DNA of 64,000 nt, taken from NCBI RefSeq assembly GCF_901000735.1, contig NC_081545.1, forward strand, positions 27,991,513 through 28,055,512, written 5' to 3'. Shown in pieces: positions 47,342 to 57,791 of this stretch. This DNA comes from Corylus avellana (Eukaryota; Streptophyta; Magnoliopsida; Fagales; Betulaceae). The notes beneath the pieces were generated by a model. The model had not been told where the DNA came from, made no database searches, and was given only the letters and a program-made list of their open reading frames with translations. A program made the translations under genes and the position numbers. Every line of letters begins with the position of its first letter. Within the stretch, counting starts at the first letter, position 1.

Positions 47342-48581
47342 GAAAAAGGAAGGATTGAAAGAAGATATCTGGAAAAAAAACAAAAGTTTAGAAGTAGGAA
47401 ATTTTTGGGTAGCTAATGTCACTTGCAATAATAATCTAAGGCTCTTGCAGGTACTCATTTTATCTGGTCACGATCATGATCAGTGCATGGTCACCCATGA
47501 GTCAACATTTGGGCCTGTAAAGGAGGCAAGTACTGATGTTTAGGCACTTATATATATATATATATAAGTACTGATGTTTAGGCATATGTAATTGTTACCC
47601 ATTGTAAGACATTTATTTGATGATACTGTGCAGCACACCGTAGGGACCATTAGTTGGCAGCAGGGAAACTTGATTCCATCTTTCATGCTATTATCTGCTA
47701 GTAACCTTGCACTTCCAAATGCATCCAGTCCAGAAGCAGTCTTCACTCATCTGTGCTTTCTTCCAATGCAAACACATATCTACATATGGTAACTCCATGT
47801 CGACTTATGATAGTAGTAAACTATATATTTGAACTTGTCAGTTGGCTTTTGTTCCTAAATTTCAGTTGCTGAAAATGTCAGGTATCTTTCTCTATTTGTT
47901 CTGACCCTTCTCACCCTCCTCCTTTGGCCTACAAGCGGCTTAAATTTTTGGCACCATTTTAGCGACTTAAGAATAAGTTACAACATTTTTGGAGAAGGAA
48001 GAAAGGAGAAAGATGAAGATGAGAACTGCGAATATGAGATGATGTGGGATGCAGAAGGATCAATGCACCTTGTTAAGAAAACCTCGAATGCCCCAAGTAC
48101 TAATTTAAGTGAAAGGGGTTCAATAGAAAGGTGTCTTCAGCTCTAAAATTCTCATTTTTGTGGGCACACATTCATATTGAGCATAGTTAGGCACTTAAAT
48201 TATGTTCTCTTGTTACATGTATGATTATATTTTATAAGGGGAGTGTAGTCTCCTTAAGTTATACTTTGGTACTTAAAACTACTTTTTTCTTATAGTTGCC
48301 TTTTTCATATTAATCTTCGCAATTTTTCCTTTTGTAGCAGGGGTAATGCAGTGATACGGCCAACAGCTAAGAAACATCCTTCTCAGGACATAGAAGTCCC
48401 CATGAATATGGACTCGATTATGGATGTTGATCCTACGTGGACAATATCGGCTAGAACAAGCAAATCAAAGACAAAGATCGTGATCCAAAGATTTGTGCGG
48501 ACTTTCAGAATGCTTACAATCATTGCTGCAGTAAATATTCCTCTCTACGTCATGTTATTATTCAAGGATTGGATCGACTAA
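38633..48581 (+). CDS. Membrane metallophosphoesterase, Cdc1/PGAP5 (MPPE1) class
   Basis: Thirteen exons with consistent phases give 529 aa: 38633-38782, 41716-41769, 42775-42953, 43457-43592, 44286-44382, 46392-46451, 46547-46647, 46864-46898, 47013-47070, 47451-47525, 47634-47788, 47882-48130 and 48341-48581. Calcineurin-like metal-binding motifs are intact: D66 in VAVLTDPQ, GDYFDGG (115-121), GNHD (158-161), LTHIPLY (H237) and GHDHDQC (296-302). There is an N-terminal signal-anchor (about 5-27) and two C-terminal membrane segments (about 364-382 and 507-524). Human PGAP5/MPPE1 removes an ethanolamine-phosphate side group from GPI anchors in the secretory pathway, and yeast Cdc1 is related. 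A similar GPI-remodelling role here is inference. Intron 10 has a GC donor. Introns 1 and 5 contain retroelement remnants. Confidence 0.92.
39278..41560 (-). mobile_element. Ty1/copia retrotransposon remnant in intron 1 of the metallophosphoesterase gene
   Basis: Minus-strand reading gives, in order, degenerate integrase C-terminal and linker sequence (about 41480-41120), reverse transcriptase start (about 40900-40460), RT core at 40450-40136 (KTPRAWFGKFSNELLEFGM, SQTDHSVFY, then VVDGDDIILT where YVDD is expected) and RNase H-like remnants to about 39430. A polypurine tract (GAAGGGGAG) lies directly before TGCTACATTG at 39410, a plausible 3' LTR start, with a possible LTR end ...AATAACA at 39278 (133 bp). 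The 5' LTR, gag and protease are missing. Several frame breaks make it inactive. Confidence 0.82.
41798..41841. repeat. Alternating purine-pyrimidine (CA/CG) tract at the start of intron 2
   Basis: CACACACACATGCCCACACG and CACGTGCGCGCGCGCACACA follow within 30 bases of the exon 2 donor. Such CG/CA alternation is the sequence type that can adopt Z-DNA. It is also a likely length-polymorphic microsatellite. Confidence 0.75.
44480..44736 (+). mobile_element. LINE (L1-type) 3' end fragment in intron 5
   Basis: The translated pieces MPLCLLWCLWRERNGRSFED and IKSLFFSTLYIWKVA (reading across small frame changes) match the zinc-binding/reverse-transcriptase tail common to plant LINEs. The fragment ends in an A tract (44728-44736) after ATTACTTATAA, as expected for a 5'-truncated insertion in the plus orientation. 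No convincing target-site duplication was found. Confidence 0.75.
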
Positions 48582-49700
48582 TGACTTGAGCACTATAACA
48601 CGGAGTATTGTCTGCTTCAGTGGTTTCTTACATTGTGCATGAAATGATACTCATGCAAAAGTGTAGCTCCACAGTTGGGGACTCAAGAAGGTATATTCTT
48701 ATACTAATCTGAACAGTTACATTACTGGCATTATGCTGAATGAGCACTAGAAAGGATGTGCAGTAGGTCAGTGGAATTCAAAATGATATTATTCTAGTCA
48801 TTGATCATTTGGTAGTTTCCAGTCGGTGGAATGTGAAAACTTATATAAGCTTTGTGCTTAAGAGGTAGAGAAAGTTGCAAAGGGCCACATGTGCTCTCTT
48901 CTTCATTGCCATTGAAACACTTTTTGATCGTAGGTGTTGGCATTTCATATAATGTGGTCATTAAAAATAATTCCTTAGCTACTGATTTTGGTGACATCTC
49001 TTCTCTTCGATAGTTTCCTTCAAGACATCTCATTAATGCTTTGGGAGGTGGGTCTTTGAAAATGGAATATGATCTTCTCCATTTCATTTTGAAATGAATA
49101 GTATCTCGTTAGTATTTTTTTAGAGAGGTAAAATTGTTATTTTTTTGGGACAATTTTACCCTTTTAAAATACACTAACAGGATATTATCTATTTCAAATG
49201 AAATAAAGGGTATTTTGATTAGGTACATTAAATATCATCAATGGTATGTACGAGGAGAAGAATTGTTGATTTTGGTTATGGATAACTGCACCAAACATGA
49301 GAAGACTCTAGATGCTTCAAAAGAAAGTCATCCTGTCGCATCTCTAATCAAAATTAATAAATTAATTCAAATTAATTTTACAATGTTCTCTACTCCTGGC
49401 CTTACTAATTCATTAAGTTTGAAATTAATTTGAATGGTACCATATATATTGAAAATCAATCTTGAATTAAGATGTTGATGGAAACAAATTATAGTTTAAG
49501 AGAAATATTACAATGACACTTAGAGTTTAAGAGAGAGAACTACAATTAACAAGGTAAATAATTATGCATATGATTATGTTTTATATTTATAATATTTTGT
49601 GGGTGTCAATTAACCTAATTGAGAGTCTCATAGTCATAGGATTGTCTAGAATTGATAAAAATAAATAAATAAATAAATAAAGGATTGAATGTAATTGTTG
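48582..49700. other. 3' flank of the metallophosphoesterase gene
   Basis: No further gene. It probably contains the 3' UTR. A short inverted repeat is visible around 49095-49210 (CATTTTGAAATGAATAGTAT and ATACTAAC..ATTTCAAATGAAAT), which may be a small foldback element. The ORFs on both strands (48794-49087, 49134-49433) are unsupported. Confidence 0.45.
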
Positions 49701-50076
49701 TAGGGCTGGCAATTCGTGTTGGCCAATCTAGATCGAGTTGGGTTGACCTAAACCTGCTTTATATACCTCAATTATGATACAACTCATTTAAATAAGCAAG
49801 TGACATGATATGACTTGCATAACCCGTTTAATAAACAGGCTGTGTTGGGTTGACCTAATCACAACCCGATTTGACTTGTATATGAATTTTTTAAAAATTT
49901 AATTTAATTTATACACGTTATACGGGTCGCCCATGGGTAAGTGAGATTGACTCGTTTATTAAACGAGTTACTTCGGCTCAACCAGAATTGATCCATAAAC
50001 GATTATACAAAACCCTAATCCAGTAAATTCATGTTGGATTGAATTTACAAATCGTGTAAAAATTTGTCAATTCTAA
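49701..50076. repeat. Probable hAT-like non-autonomous element
   Basis: It begins TAGGGCTGGCAATTCGTGTT, the typical opening of a widespread plant hAT-derived repeat. It continues with repeated CAACCCG/GGGTTG blocks (for example GTTGGGTTGACCTAA twice, about 115 bp apart) and ends near TTTGTCAATTCTAA, which is roughly complementary to the start. No transposase. No 8-bp duplication was confirmed. Confidence 0.6.
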
Positions 50077-50861
50077 GAATTAGCAATCGACTCCAATCCG
50101 TGTTCATTTGGGCCCATATGGGGTGGTGGTATTTAATGGGCTTCATCTTATCGGATATTAGCATTTCTGTCTCTTGGTCCAAGAAATAAAGTAATATCAA
50201 AACGGCAGGATGGTGCTCAAATTCAATCGGTATTCCCATTCTTGATCGGAACCCAAGAAGGACCCGACCTTAGATAGCCGTTGTAGAAATTTTGAATTGC
50301 AAAAAAATAATGGAGGCAGGGAGAAAAGGCACAAAGATTCGAGAATCCTGTACCCCTAAAAGTAATAATATATATATAATAATTGAATAATAATTTTAAT
50401 TTAATTAATAACGGGGAATAAAATTAAAGTTAGTGGAGGGGCCATCGGATGAGGACAGTAGGGACAGAGATATAATTCTGAACAATGATCCAACGGCTCC
50501 CTCCCTCTCTAACGGCTCTTTTTCAGAGATTACCAGCCCGCCCGTTTATCGAAATTTTAAAAATTATCTCTCTCTCTCTCTCTCTCCAAAATCAAATCGC
50601 AAACATTTTTGAAAGTGTTTCTCGGAGACTGTTCCAGCCTCTCAATCGTTATCTATAGGGGACCATTGCTTAATACAACAATTCAAATCTTTCTTTCTCT
50701 GACCTTTTTACACTGACTGTCTTTTCCTTTTGCACGTTACAACTACTCCATTATTAAGCAAGCAATTCCACCTTCCCCATTGTTTCTTTCTTCTTGCATT
50801 CTTCGACAAACACACACGCTCGCTTTTCTCTCATTGGCTAGGCTGGGTTACTCTAAACATC
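50077..50861. promoter_or_regulatory. Promoter and 5' leader region of the Ser/Arg-rich gene
   Basis: Contains AT-rich DNA and a (TC)n tract at about 50566-50586, a common feature of plant 5' leaders. No clear TATA box was picked. An in-frame upstream ATG-led extension from 50730 would disrupt the myristoylation start, so I read this part as 5' UTR. Confidence 0.4.
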
Positions 50862-53363
50862 ATGGGTGGTTGTTTCAGCAAGAAGAAAGGCTCTTGTAAC
50901 TCTGCTTCTGTTTCTTCTTCTTCTGTTGCTGCTGTTTCTTCGGCACCGAAGGCAGATCCAAACATTTCCCATGTCAGCAATGACAGAAGTGGTGATTGTA
51001 CTAATATTACCCATAAGGTTAAAGCGGAAAGTGGTGAGCTGAAAATGAAGCTGAAGAAGGAGAAGAAGACGGTGCAGGCAACGCAAGACGATCAACAAGT
51101 GAAAGAAGATGAAGGGGGCCCAGTGAAGAAGGAGATATTTCTCATCAAGCACCGGAGGAGCCATGACGGAAGAGACTCTAGAAGCCCACCTCCTCAACAA
51201 GATGAACCGTTAACATCTTCTAACGAAGAAGCTGCTGAATCTCTGGGTAACAAGGCTACGGCAGGTGTGGGGGTGAGGACATCGAGCTGCACAAAAGAGG
51301 AGGTGGATGCCATTCTCATTCAGTGCGGAAGGCTTAGCCGGAGCTCCTCCGGCAAGGCGGCTTCCTCTTCCGCCTCTGCTTCTTGTGACCGCGGCAGAAA
51401 GTACTCTGGCTCCAAGAGGAGCTATGACTTCGACCGCTGGGAGAACGAGGTTGCTGCTGCTGATGTCATCGAGAACAATGATGACGTGGGTGACGAGGAC
51501 GAAAGACGACAACACCACCGACAACGCCACCGCCAATCACCGAGGCCTTCTTCTTCTTCTCAAGGGAGGAGAAGAACACCCAGCAGGGAAAGAGACCAGC
51601 AACAGCGCTCCAGCAGCAGGGAGAGACGAGTGAGTCGATCTCCGGGTAGACGATCATCTGAGACCGGCGGCGCCACTCCTGCTACAGCAAATGCTGCTAG
51701 GAATGTTAATAAGCCTGGAAAGATGGTCTCTGTCCCTCCTACTGTTTCATCCTTGGTGATGGATAAGAGCAACATTGGTGGTGGAGAATCTGCACCAGCC
51801 ACTGCTGTCAAGAGGATTTCTGTCAAGAGAAATGCAGGCAACGAAGCAGTGACGGTGGGTTCAAGGAGTGCTGCATCTCCCCGCTCTCAGTCTCCGGCTA
51901 GAGCAAATGCAAATGCTAAGACGTCCAACGACAATCAGCAACAGCCGTCGCTTAGCCGCAGCTCTTCAAGGAAAGCAGAGCAATCTCCTTACAGAAGAAA
52001 CCCTTTGAGTGAGATCGACCCCAACTCCCTCGCATATCCACAACCACTGAACAACAACAACAGCAAGCTTCAAAATAGAAACAAAAAAGAAATTGAGGGA
52101 GACGACAGGATTGTTCTCAAGGACTCCACCAAAGTTCTGAATCAGGTCATCATCACCTAACCTTTCCTACTCTATCTAATATATGCACAATTGCTTCTGC
52201 ATTTCTTGTTAGAATATAAATAAAATAATTAAATTTATCCCTTGCTATCAACTTAAACTTTTAGGATAATTTCACCAACTGATCTATAAGACTACTCCTA
52301 AGAAATAATTTTTGCTTGCCTTTTGTGTTTGTTAGCTGAAGAATAGTGGCTTCATACTTCATGGTGTCAATCAAATGTACATATTATTAATTATATCATC
52401 TTGCATTCTCCAATGCAGAAACCAAATGCTGAGATGATAAACAGTAGCAACAACCGAGCTGTTGTTCAAGGGACTAATTACAAAACCAGCAGCAGAGGTA
52501 CACTGGACAACCAGGCTGTGACTGTAAATTGCATACAGAAGGAACAGCAGCAACTGATTGTGGAAGAGGCCGGCCATGTCACCATTAAAACGGTGGTGGC
52601 CTCAGGTGCTGAAAGCCTGAAACCCCAGACATTGACTAGAAGCAGGTCTTCTAGGAGATCCCGAGACCTTGACCTCAATCCTGAAATTCTGTTGAATCCT
52701 AATCCATCATATACTACGATGTTGCTTGAAGATATCCAGAATTTCCACCAAAAGAACATGAACCCAACTTCGATTTCTCTTCCACCTTGTGTCACCAAGG
52801 CCTGCTCTATCATGGAAGCTGTTGCTGACCTTAATTCCACTACAAGCTCTAACCTGTCATGTGCTTTCTCTGAGGACAGAAAAAGCCACCCAGCATATCA
52901 ATCTAACAGTAATGGCTACAATTATTCTTTTGTTGCGAAGACAGTGGCAGAGACCAAAGACCCTTTTATAGAGTCCGAGGTAGCTGTCACTGATGATGTA
53001 ACGGAGCCGAGCTTTCACAAGTATGTAACAGTGAGGAGGGGTGGAGGAGACATGGAGGACCAAGAATCCTCAGGTAGCAATAGTTATGTTGGTGGTGGTC
53101 AACAGAATTGGGGCTTATCTTCTTCTTCATGGGAACCCAATTCAGCAGATTCAACAGATTGCTGGACTTCAAGATTAAACCCAAGAGACGAAGATCAAAA
53201 GAGTCCACTGGGCTTTGAGGGGAATTTTGGTGAAGCTAGAAAAAGATTGAGTGGGAAAAAGAGAGACTGTGATCACCAGCAGAGTGGTGGGATTGGGCGT
53301 GGCAGGCTCGGCGTTACCAGAGGTCCCCATTCAATCCCTGTTGCAGCTGCTGCATCTACATAA
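50862..53363 (+). CDS. Ser/Arg-rich protein, At1g65710-like (function unknown), copy 1
   Basis: Two exons, 50862-52145 and 52419-53363 (GT-AG, phase 0), give 742 aa. I chose the ATG at 50862 rather than the upstream in-frame one (50730), because MGGCFSKKKG is a classical N-myristoylation start (Gly2) with a palmitoylatable Cys4, suggesting membrane attachment. The protein then shows a Ser-rich linker, a Lys-rich segment, the family-typical block KEEVDAILIQCGRLSRSSSG, YSGSKRSYDFDRWENEV, long Arg/Ser stretches (SRSPGRRSSE), a short poly-Asn run (NNNN), and TLTRSRSSRRSRDLDLNPEI in exon 2 before a Ser/Gly-rich tail. It is largely disordered. It resembles plant proteins annotated as At1g65710-like. 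No enzymatic domain is seen. A CT-rich 5' leader (50566-50586) precedes it. Confidence 0.85.
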
Positions 53364-53587
53364 GTGCAATGAATGACTTTTCCGTTTGGTTATTGTACCG
53401 TTTATTGGGGATGAGGATTCTTCCGTTTGTATTTTGGGGTTGCAAACTTGCAACCATTCTTTCTCTTTTTTATTTGTAATTTTTACTCTTTTAAGTGTCA
53501 TTCTTCCCTTCACAATAGATTTCTCCGTTCACATTGTTTTGTGCAACTTTCATGCTCAAACCACAGATTATGGGGTCAATGAGAACT

Positions 53588-53920
53588 GGGACCTAGGGCC
53601 TTTTTATTGTCTACAGGTTGCCAAGATATTACAGGCTGAACCATGTTTCTTCACCAGCCAAGTGTGTTTAATGTGACAGGGAATGTGATTGCCCTCCGAC
53701 ATATATTTGTGAATGCTTATCCATGTACTGACTAGAAAGAAGAAGTGCATATCTGGGACCTAGGGCCTTTTTATTGTCTACAGGTTGCCAAGATATTACA
53801 GGCTGAACCATGTTTCTTCACCAGCCAAGTGTGTTTAATGTGACAGGGAATGTGATTGCCCTCCGACATATATTTGTGAATGCTTATCCATGTACTGACT
53901 AGAAAGAAAAAGTGCATATC
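53588..53920. repeat. 167-bp tandem duplication downstream of copy 1
   Basis: GGGACCTAGGGCCTTTTTAT begins at 53588 and again at 53755. The two units are nearly identical. Copy 2 of the larger duplication (around 60098-60265) has only one unit. Confidence 0.93.
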
Positions 53921-54025
53921 TATGTCCATTATATTATAAACGAGAGAAAACCATTTTTGAGCAAATGAGTTCGTGTAGATATACCCGTTTCTCTATATTT
54001 CCATTCAATATTTCCATTCAAGTAA

Positions 54026-54103
54026 TGCTATATACCACACTAATATCCCATAAATATCCACTATATTGACGTGACAGGATCCAAGGTGGTGTGGTATATA
54101 ACA
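54026..54103. repeat. Small foldback (MITE-like) element, 15-bp arms
   Basis: TGCTATATACCACAC at the left and GTGTGGTATATAACA at the right are complementary except at one position, with 48 bp between them. A corresponding copy lies at 60355-60432 in the second duplicate, with one arm base changed. Confidence 0.8.
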
Positions 54104-54579
54104 ATTTTCTTTCCAAAATAGATGTATCATTTAAACTCATGTTTGGCATTTTCTATAGTGTTGAACGATCTCAAAATGTATTTCCTTTCAAAATCATCCA
54201 TGTGAAAAATTACACCAATTTATGAACAAACTCGAGTCATTTTCAACAGATCGTGCTAGAGGGCCCTAGAATACCTTGAACAACTGCTTTCTTGTACAAA
54301 TAATATCAAAGGCATATTACCCTGAACCTTCCCCAAGAACAAATTCTCCCATGGGTTAGGGCTTGGAGCTGAGTTAGGCATCAATGAGCAGTCTGCCATG
54401 ACACCAAAGCTCTGAGAGGATAGGAATGCATCTACAACATGCATGGTTTATTCAAGTGTATGTGTATACATACTACAAGCATCTTCAAACCCCAGTCATG
54501 AAGATCAGGAGCTAGCCTGCAAGTGAGCCTTGCCTTCCTTTTGTTCACATGTTAAATCAACCTGTATTGATCATATGCT

Positions 54580-54950
54580 TCATTCCACAACATTCCTGTA
54601 GTTAACCATATATATTGCAACCAAGGTAACAACTGCCCCAACTAGTTGCACGGGTGAGAAGGTTTCACCGAGATAAATAAACCTGCAAAACAAATCAATG
54701 GAGCACAAACAATTCTAATTCATAAAATACCAAAAAGAAAATGAAAATAAAAAATAAACAGTAATTAGTTGCGGGTGTGTTTCACCTTATTCTTAGTTTC
54801 TGAAATTTCTTTCAATAAAAAAGCTTGATTTAGATAAACATTTGATAGCCTTACAATTTCCTCTTCCTTTAATGGTTGGATGGCCTTACCCAAAAATTGA
54901 TGCAAACATTGGGGTTAGAAAGGTAAAGGAGCTCAGCTTTGTCAAGCTAC
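54580..54950 (-). pseudogene. Orphan last two exons of the WAT1-related transporter (copy 1)
   Basis: Exons at 54950-54890 (GSLTKLSSFTFLTPMFASIFG) and 54682-54580 (FIYLGETFSPVQLVGAVVTL, ending VVE stop) match the last two exons of the gene at 60909-63654, with identical splice sites and one visible synonymous change (CCA for CCC). The upstream exons are absent because the contig stops at 55470. This is the 3' remainder of a gene cut off by the gap, most likely an allelic duplicate, rather than a decayed pseudogene. Confidence 0.85.
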
Positions 54951-55470
54951 CTGAAATACATTAGCAAGGCCATATCAATTCCAAACTAGGGGCTCAAAAT
55001 CAAGTGTGGATGGTGTTATGTGAACACAAGTAAATTAGCAATGCATCAATCAAATGGCTCACAGCCAGGGGCAATTGCCCCCACTAAAGTTCAAAACAAA
55101 CGGCAGTATCCATACAAAAATTATTGGGTGATTTTGATGATTGGACCTGCTACTCCTACTATTATGAAACAAATTTGCGAGCTTAGAATAAGCATGGATT
55201 AAATATTGTAGTCACATTTTAGCAAGATTACAAATTATTTTCTTGCGTTTAGATGGCCTAGAAATATATTACCTCATGGTGAAAATAGTGACACAAAAAA
55301 CCCTTTTTACCAGTTTTCTCCAGATTTCTTCTCAACAGCAAAGCTTAGAGTTGATGGGAACCGAAATTTGGTCTACTCAATTTTTTTAGTAATTTATTTT
55401 TGTCTCTCTTCTTTACTCATGCAATTATTTGGATTGCTTAGCTGCACTCAAGAACCATCTGGGTTCCATT
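54951..55470. other. Intron sequence of the truncated WAT1-related copy
   Basis: Equivalent to 61280-61800, inside the intron of the complete copy. No independent feature. Confidence 0.7.
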
Positions 55471-55570
55471 NNNNNNNNNNNNNNNNNNNNNNNNNNNNNN
55501 NNNNNNNNNNNNNNNNNNNNNNNNNNNNNNNNNNNNNNNNNNNNNNNNNNNNNNNNNNNNNNNNNNNNNN
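55471..55570. other. Assembly gap (100 N)
   Basis: A run of 100 N at the exact end of duplicate copy 1. Confidence 0.99.
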
Positions 55571-57691
55571 ATGACCAAGCAGCAATTTTGGAATATAAAA
55601 TAAAGGTACGTAAACGTATTTTATGATTTTTATAAACCATTAAATCCAAAAGGAAAAGAGCAAAGGAGAAGAACGAAATACAACTAAAGAAATTAAAAAA
55701 AAGAAAAGAAAAGAGACGAAAAAGAAGACGGTGATATGATGGAAGGCATGAGGTCAATGAAGCAGTCGACATCGAATGCTTCGACAAAGTCAAGAAGAGT
55801 AGGTATTATTCCTACGCTCATTTTACATATTCTAGAACATTTGTGACACGTGCATGCTAAATCTTTCATTGAATTAAATTTATATCCTATCCTAATATCC
55901 TTGACGCGGACTCGCATCCGCACGACTTTTTCATGCTTAATTCAATGAAACACCGCGTCTTATAGGAATAAGGCATAGATATTATTAATTTTACGTTTAA
56001 GATTTAAGATAATTAGTATATTTAACGAGTTAATATCGACACTTCAAAAGAATTTAAATAACGAAGATTCCATGTGGAGAAGCTTTTAATTATAATGATT
56101 CGTGACAGACGGCGATTTGACAAAAAGACAAAAGGATTAATGCTGAGAGTAGATGAACAACTTGACCCTAAACTTTACCACCTCCTCTTTCAAATTATAT
56201 AAATTAATGTCCATCTTTCAACTCATAACTAAAAAAGTAGCACTTAATATATATCTTTTGTAACTTTGAAGGGTTCTCTTTGCGTTTGTTGACTTGATCC
56301 TTTGAGTTTTTTTTAAAATTTGGGCTTGAAAAAGAAGGTTCTGCAATTTGTCCAAGCACCTTTCATCTCAAGTTAGATGTGAAAGCAGAAGTCAAGGGAT
56401 GAAAAAGAGATGCTGCAGACTCTCTTGACAATTGGCATTTTCGATGTCTTGGAGGAAATCAAATTAATTAATTAACTCCCCTCTAAATGGACAATTTTAT
56501 AACTTCATGTTTCCATTGGATTAAAGGGCAAGTGTGGCATTATAATTAACCACTCATTAATCCATATTCCATCAATTCGCGTCACTATGGATTATAGATA
56601 AATAAAATAACAAAGTATAATTTATCCTTGAAAAATAACTAAAAATTTTTAGTTCATCCCCCCAAAGAAAACAAAAAATTATATATAAAATTGGTTCTTG
56701 TATTTTCCCAAAAAAAAAAAAAAAAAAAAAGCCCTTCGTTTTGATTCTTTTCCCTTAATTACTCTATCTATTGAAATGATGATTTTGGTTGATGTGATCA
56801 ACCAAAAATATCATGATATTTTTTTTACAATATGGCTCAATTTTCAAAACAAAAAAAAGACTTAATGAGCAACCAAAGTTGTTCTCGAACATAATTAAGA
56901 TTATTTGATAGTGTAGGATATAAAAAATCTGATGAAATTTTGTAATAAAATGGCTACTAAAAAGTAAACCAAGATATTTTCTAAAATGAAAAAAAAAAAT
57001 TAAAACACAAATTCAGAAGAAAAAAACCGGAGTTTGCTCATGAGAATGACGCTCACCACACGTAGTTGGGTGGTCACTAAGTGCGCACCAAAAAGAGCCT
57101 TTTTATATTAAGGCTCAATGCGCAATTCTCATTCTCATAACAAAAGTTATGCTCATTTTATTACACGATGCTCAATATTGCTCAAACTACACTTAATTAT
57201 GTTGATTCTTGCCATTTATGTTCACATTAATTTAGTGTTCTACATGATTGCATATGCCGCGAGTTTGCATCAACTACATTGATTGAGCTGAAGGTCTAGA
57301 GAAAGTGATACTGTTTATCTTTACTCTCAATCAAAAGAATAAAGAGTAATCCTCTACTAGCAATGCATTATATCATATTTTTTAATTTTTTTTAATAAAA
57401 ACTGAATAATAATTATTTGAAATTGTCACATCAACATTCTAAGATATAAGATTAAAAAAAAAAGAGGTAGTTTATTGCATTACTCATCCTCTAAACATCA
57501 TCCTGATCGTCTAGAACACATTTTCTCATCCTAAAATTTCGTGTAGTAGATGCTAATTATTAAATGATATAAGCAAGATGATTGCTTGCAAGTCATCTGC
57601 TTCCTTCATATTAATCTTGGCCTATTATATGTTGCATCCCACGCACGTATTCTCTACTTTACGTCCGATCAAGACCATGTTTGAATATGAC
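55571..57691. other. Isolated 2.1 kb contig between two gaps, no gene recognised
   Basis: AT-rich sequence with poly-A tracts (about 56709-56730) and no supported coding sequence. It has no counterpart in either duplicate. A local near-palindrome is visible around 55840-55950: CTAAATCTTTCATTGAATTA, then GCGGACTCGCATCCGC at 55908-55921, then TAATTCAATGAAA. Placement between the two gaps is not verified by overlap. Confidence 0.6.
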
Positions 57692-57791
57692 NNNNNNNNN
57701 NNNNNNNNNNNNNNNNNNNNNNNNNNNNNNNNNNNNNNNNNNNNNNNNNNNNNNNNNNNNNNNNNNNNNNNNNNNNNNNNNNNNNNNNNNN
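57692..57791. other. Assembly gap (100 N)
   Basis: A run of 100 N at the exact start of duplicate copy 2, inside the coding region of the Ser/Arg-rich gene. Confidence 0.99.

Larger units (their letters stand above)
53364..54579. other. Spacer between the Ser/Arg-rich gene and WAT1-type exons, copy 1
   Basis: Contains the 3' UTR of the Ser/Arg-rich gene, the 167-bp tandem duplication (53588-53920) and a small foldback (54026-54103). Beyond that, nothing is recognised. The short ORFs (53386-53676, 54256-54444) are not supported. Confidence 0.55.
51294..55470. repeat. Duplicated segment, copy 1 (ends at an assembly gap)
   Basis: Matches 57792-61800 almost base for base in the same order and orientation, including exons, introns, 3' flank and neighbouring WAT1-type exons. 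It ends at ...GGGTTCCATT immediately before the gap at 55471; copy 2 continues beyond the same ten bases. The copies differ by rare substitutions and a few indels, the largest being a 167-bp tandem duplication here only. Confidence 0.95.

Noticed and set aside
50730..50861. Upstream in-frame ATG extension of the Ser/Arg-rich protein
   Set aside because: The extension looks like translated leader sequence and would bury the MGGCFSKK lipidation start. The ATG at 50862 is preferred.
51210..51841. Long ORFs antisense or frame-shifted to the Ser/Arg-rich gene (also 57669-58339)
   Set aside because: Shadows of the GC-richer coding exon. Only the main frame shows the family blocks and a proper splice site.
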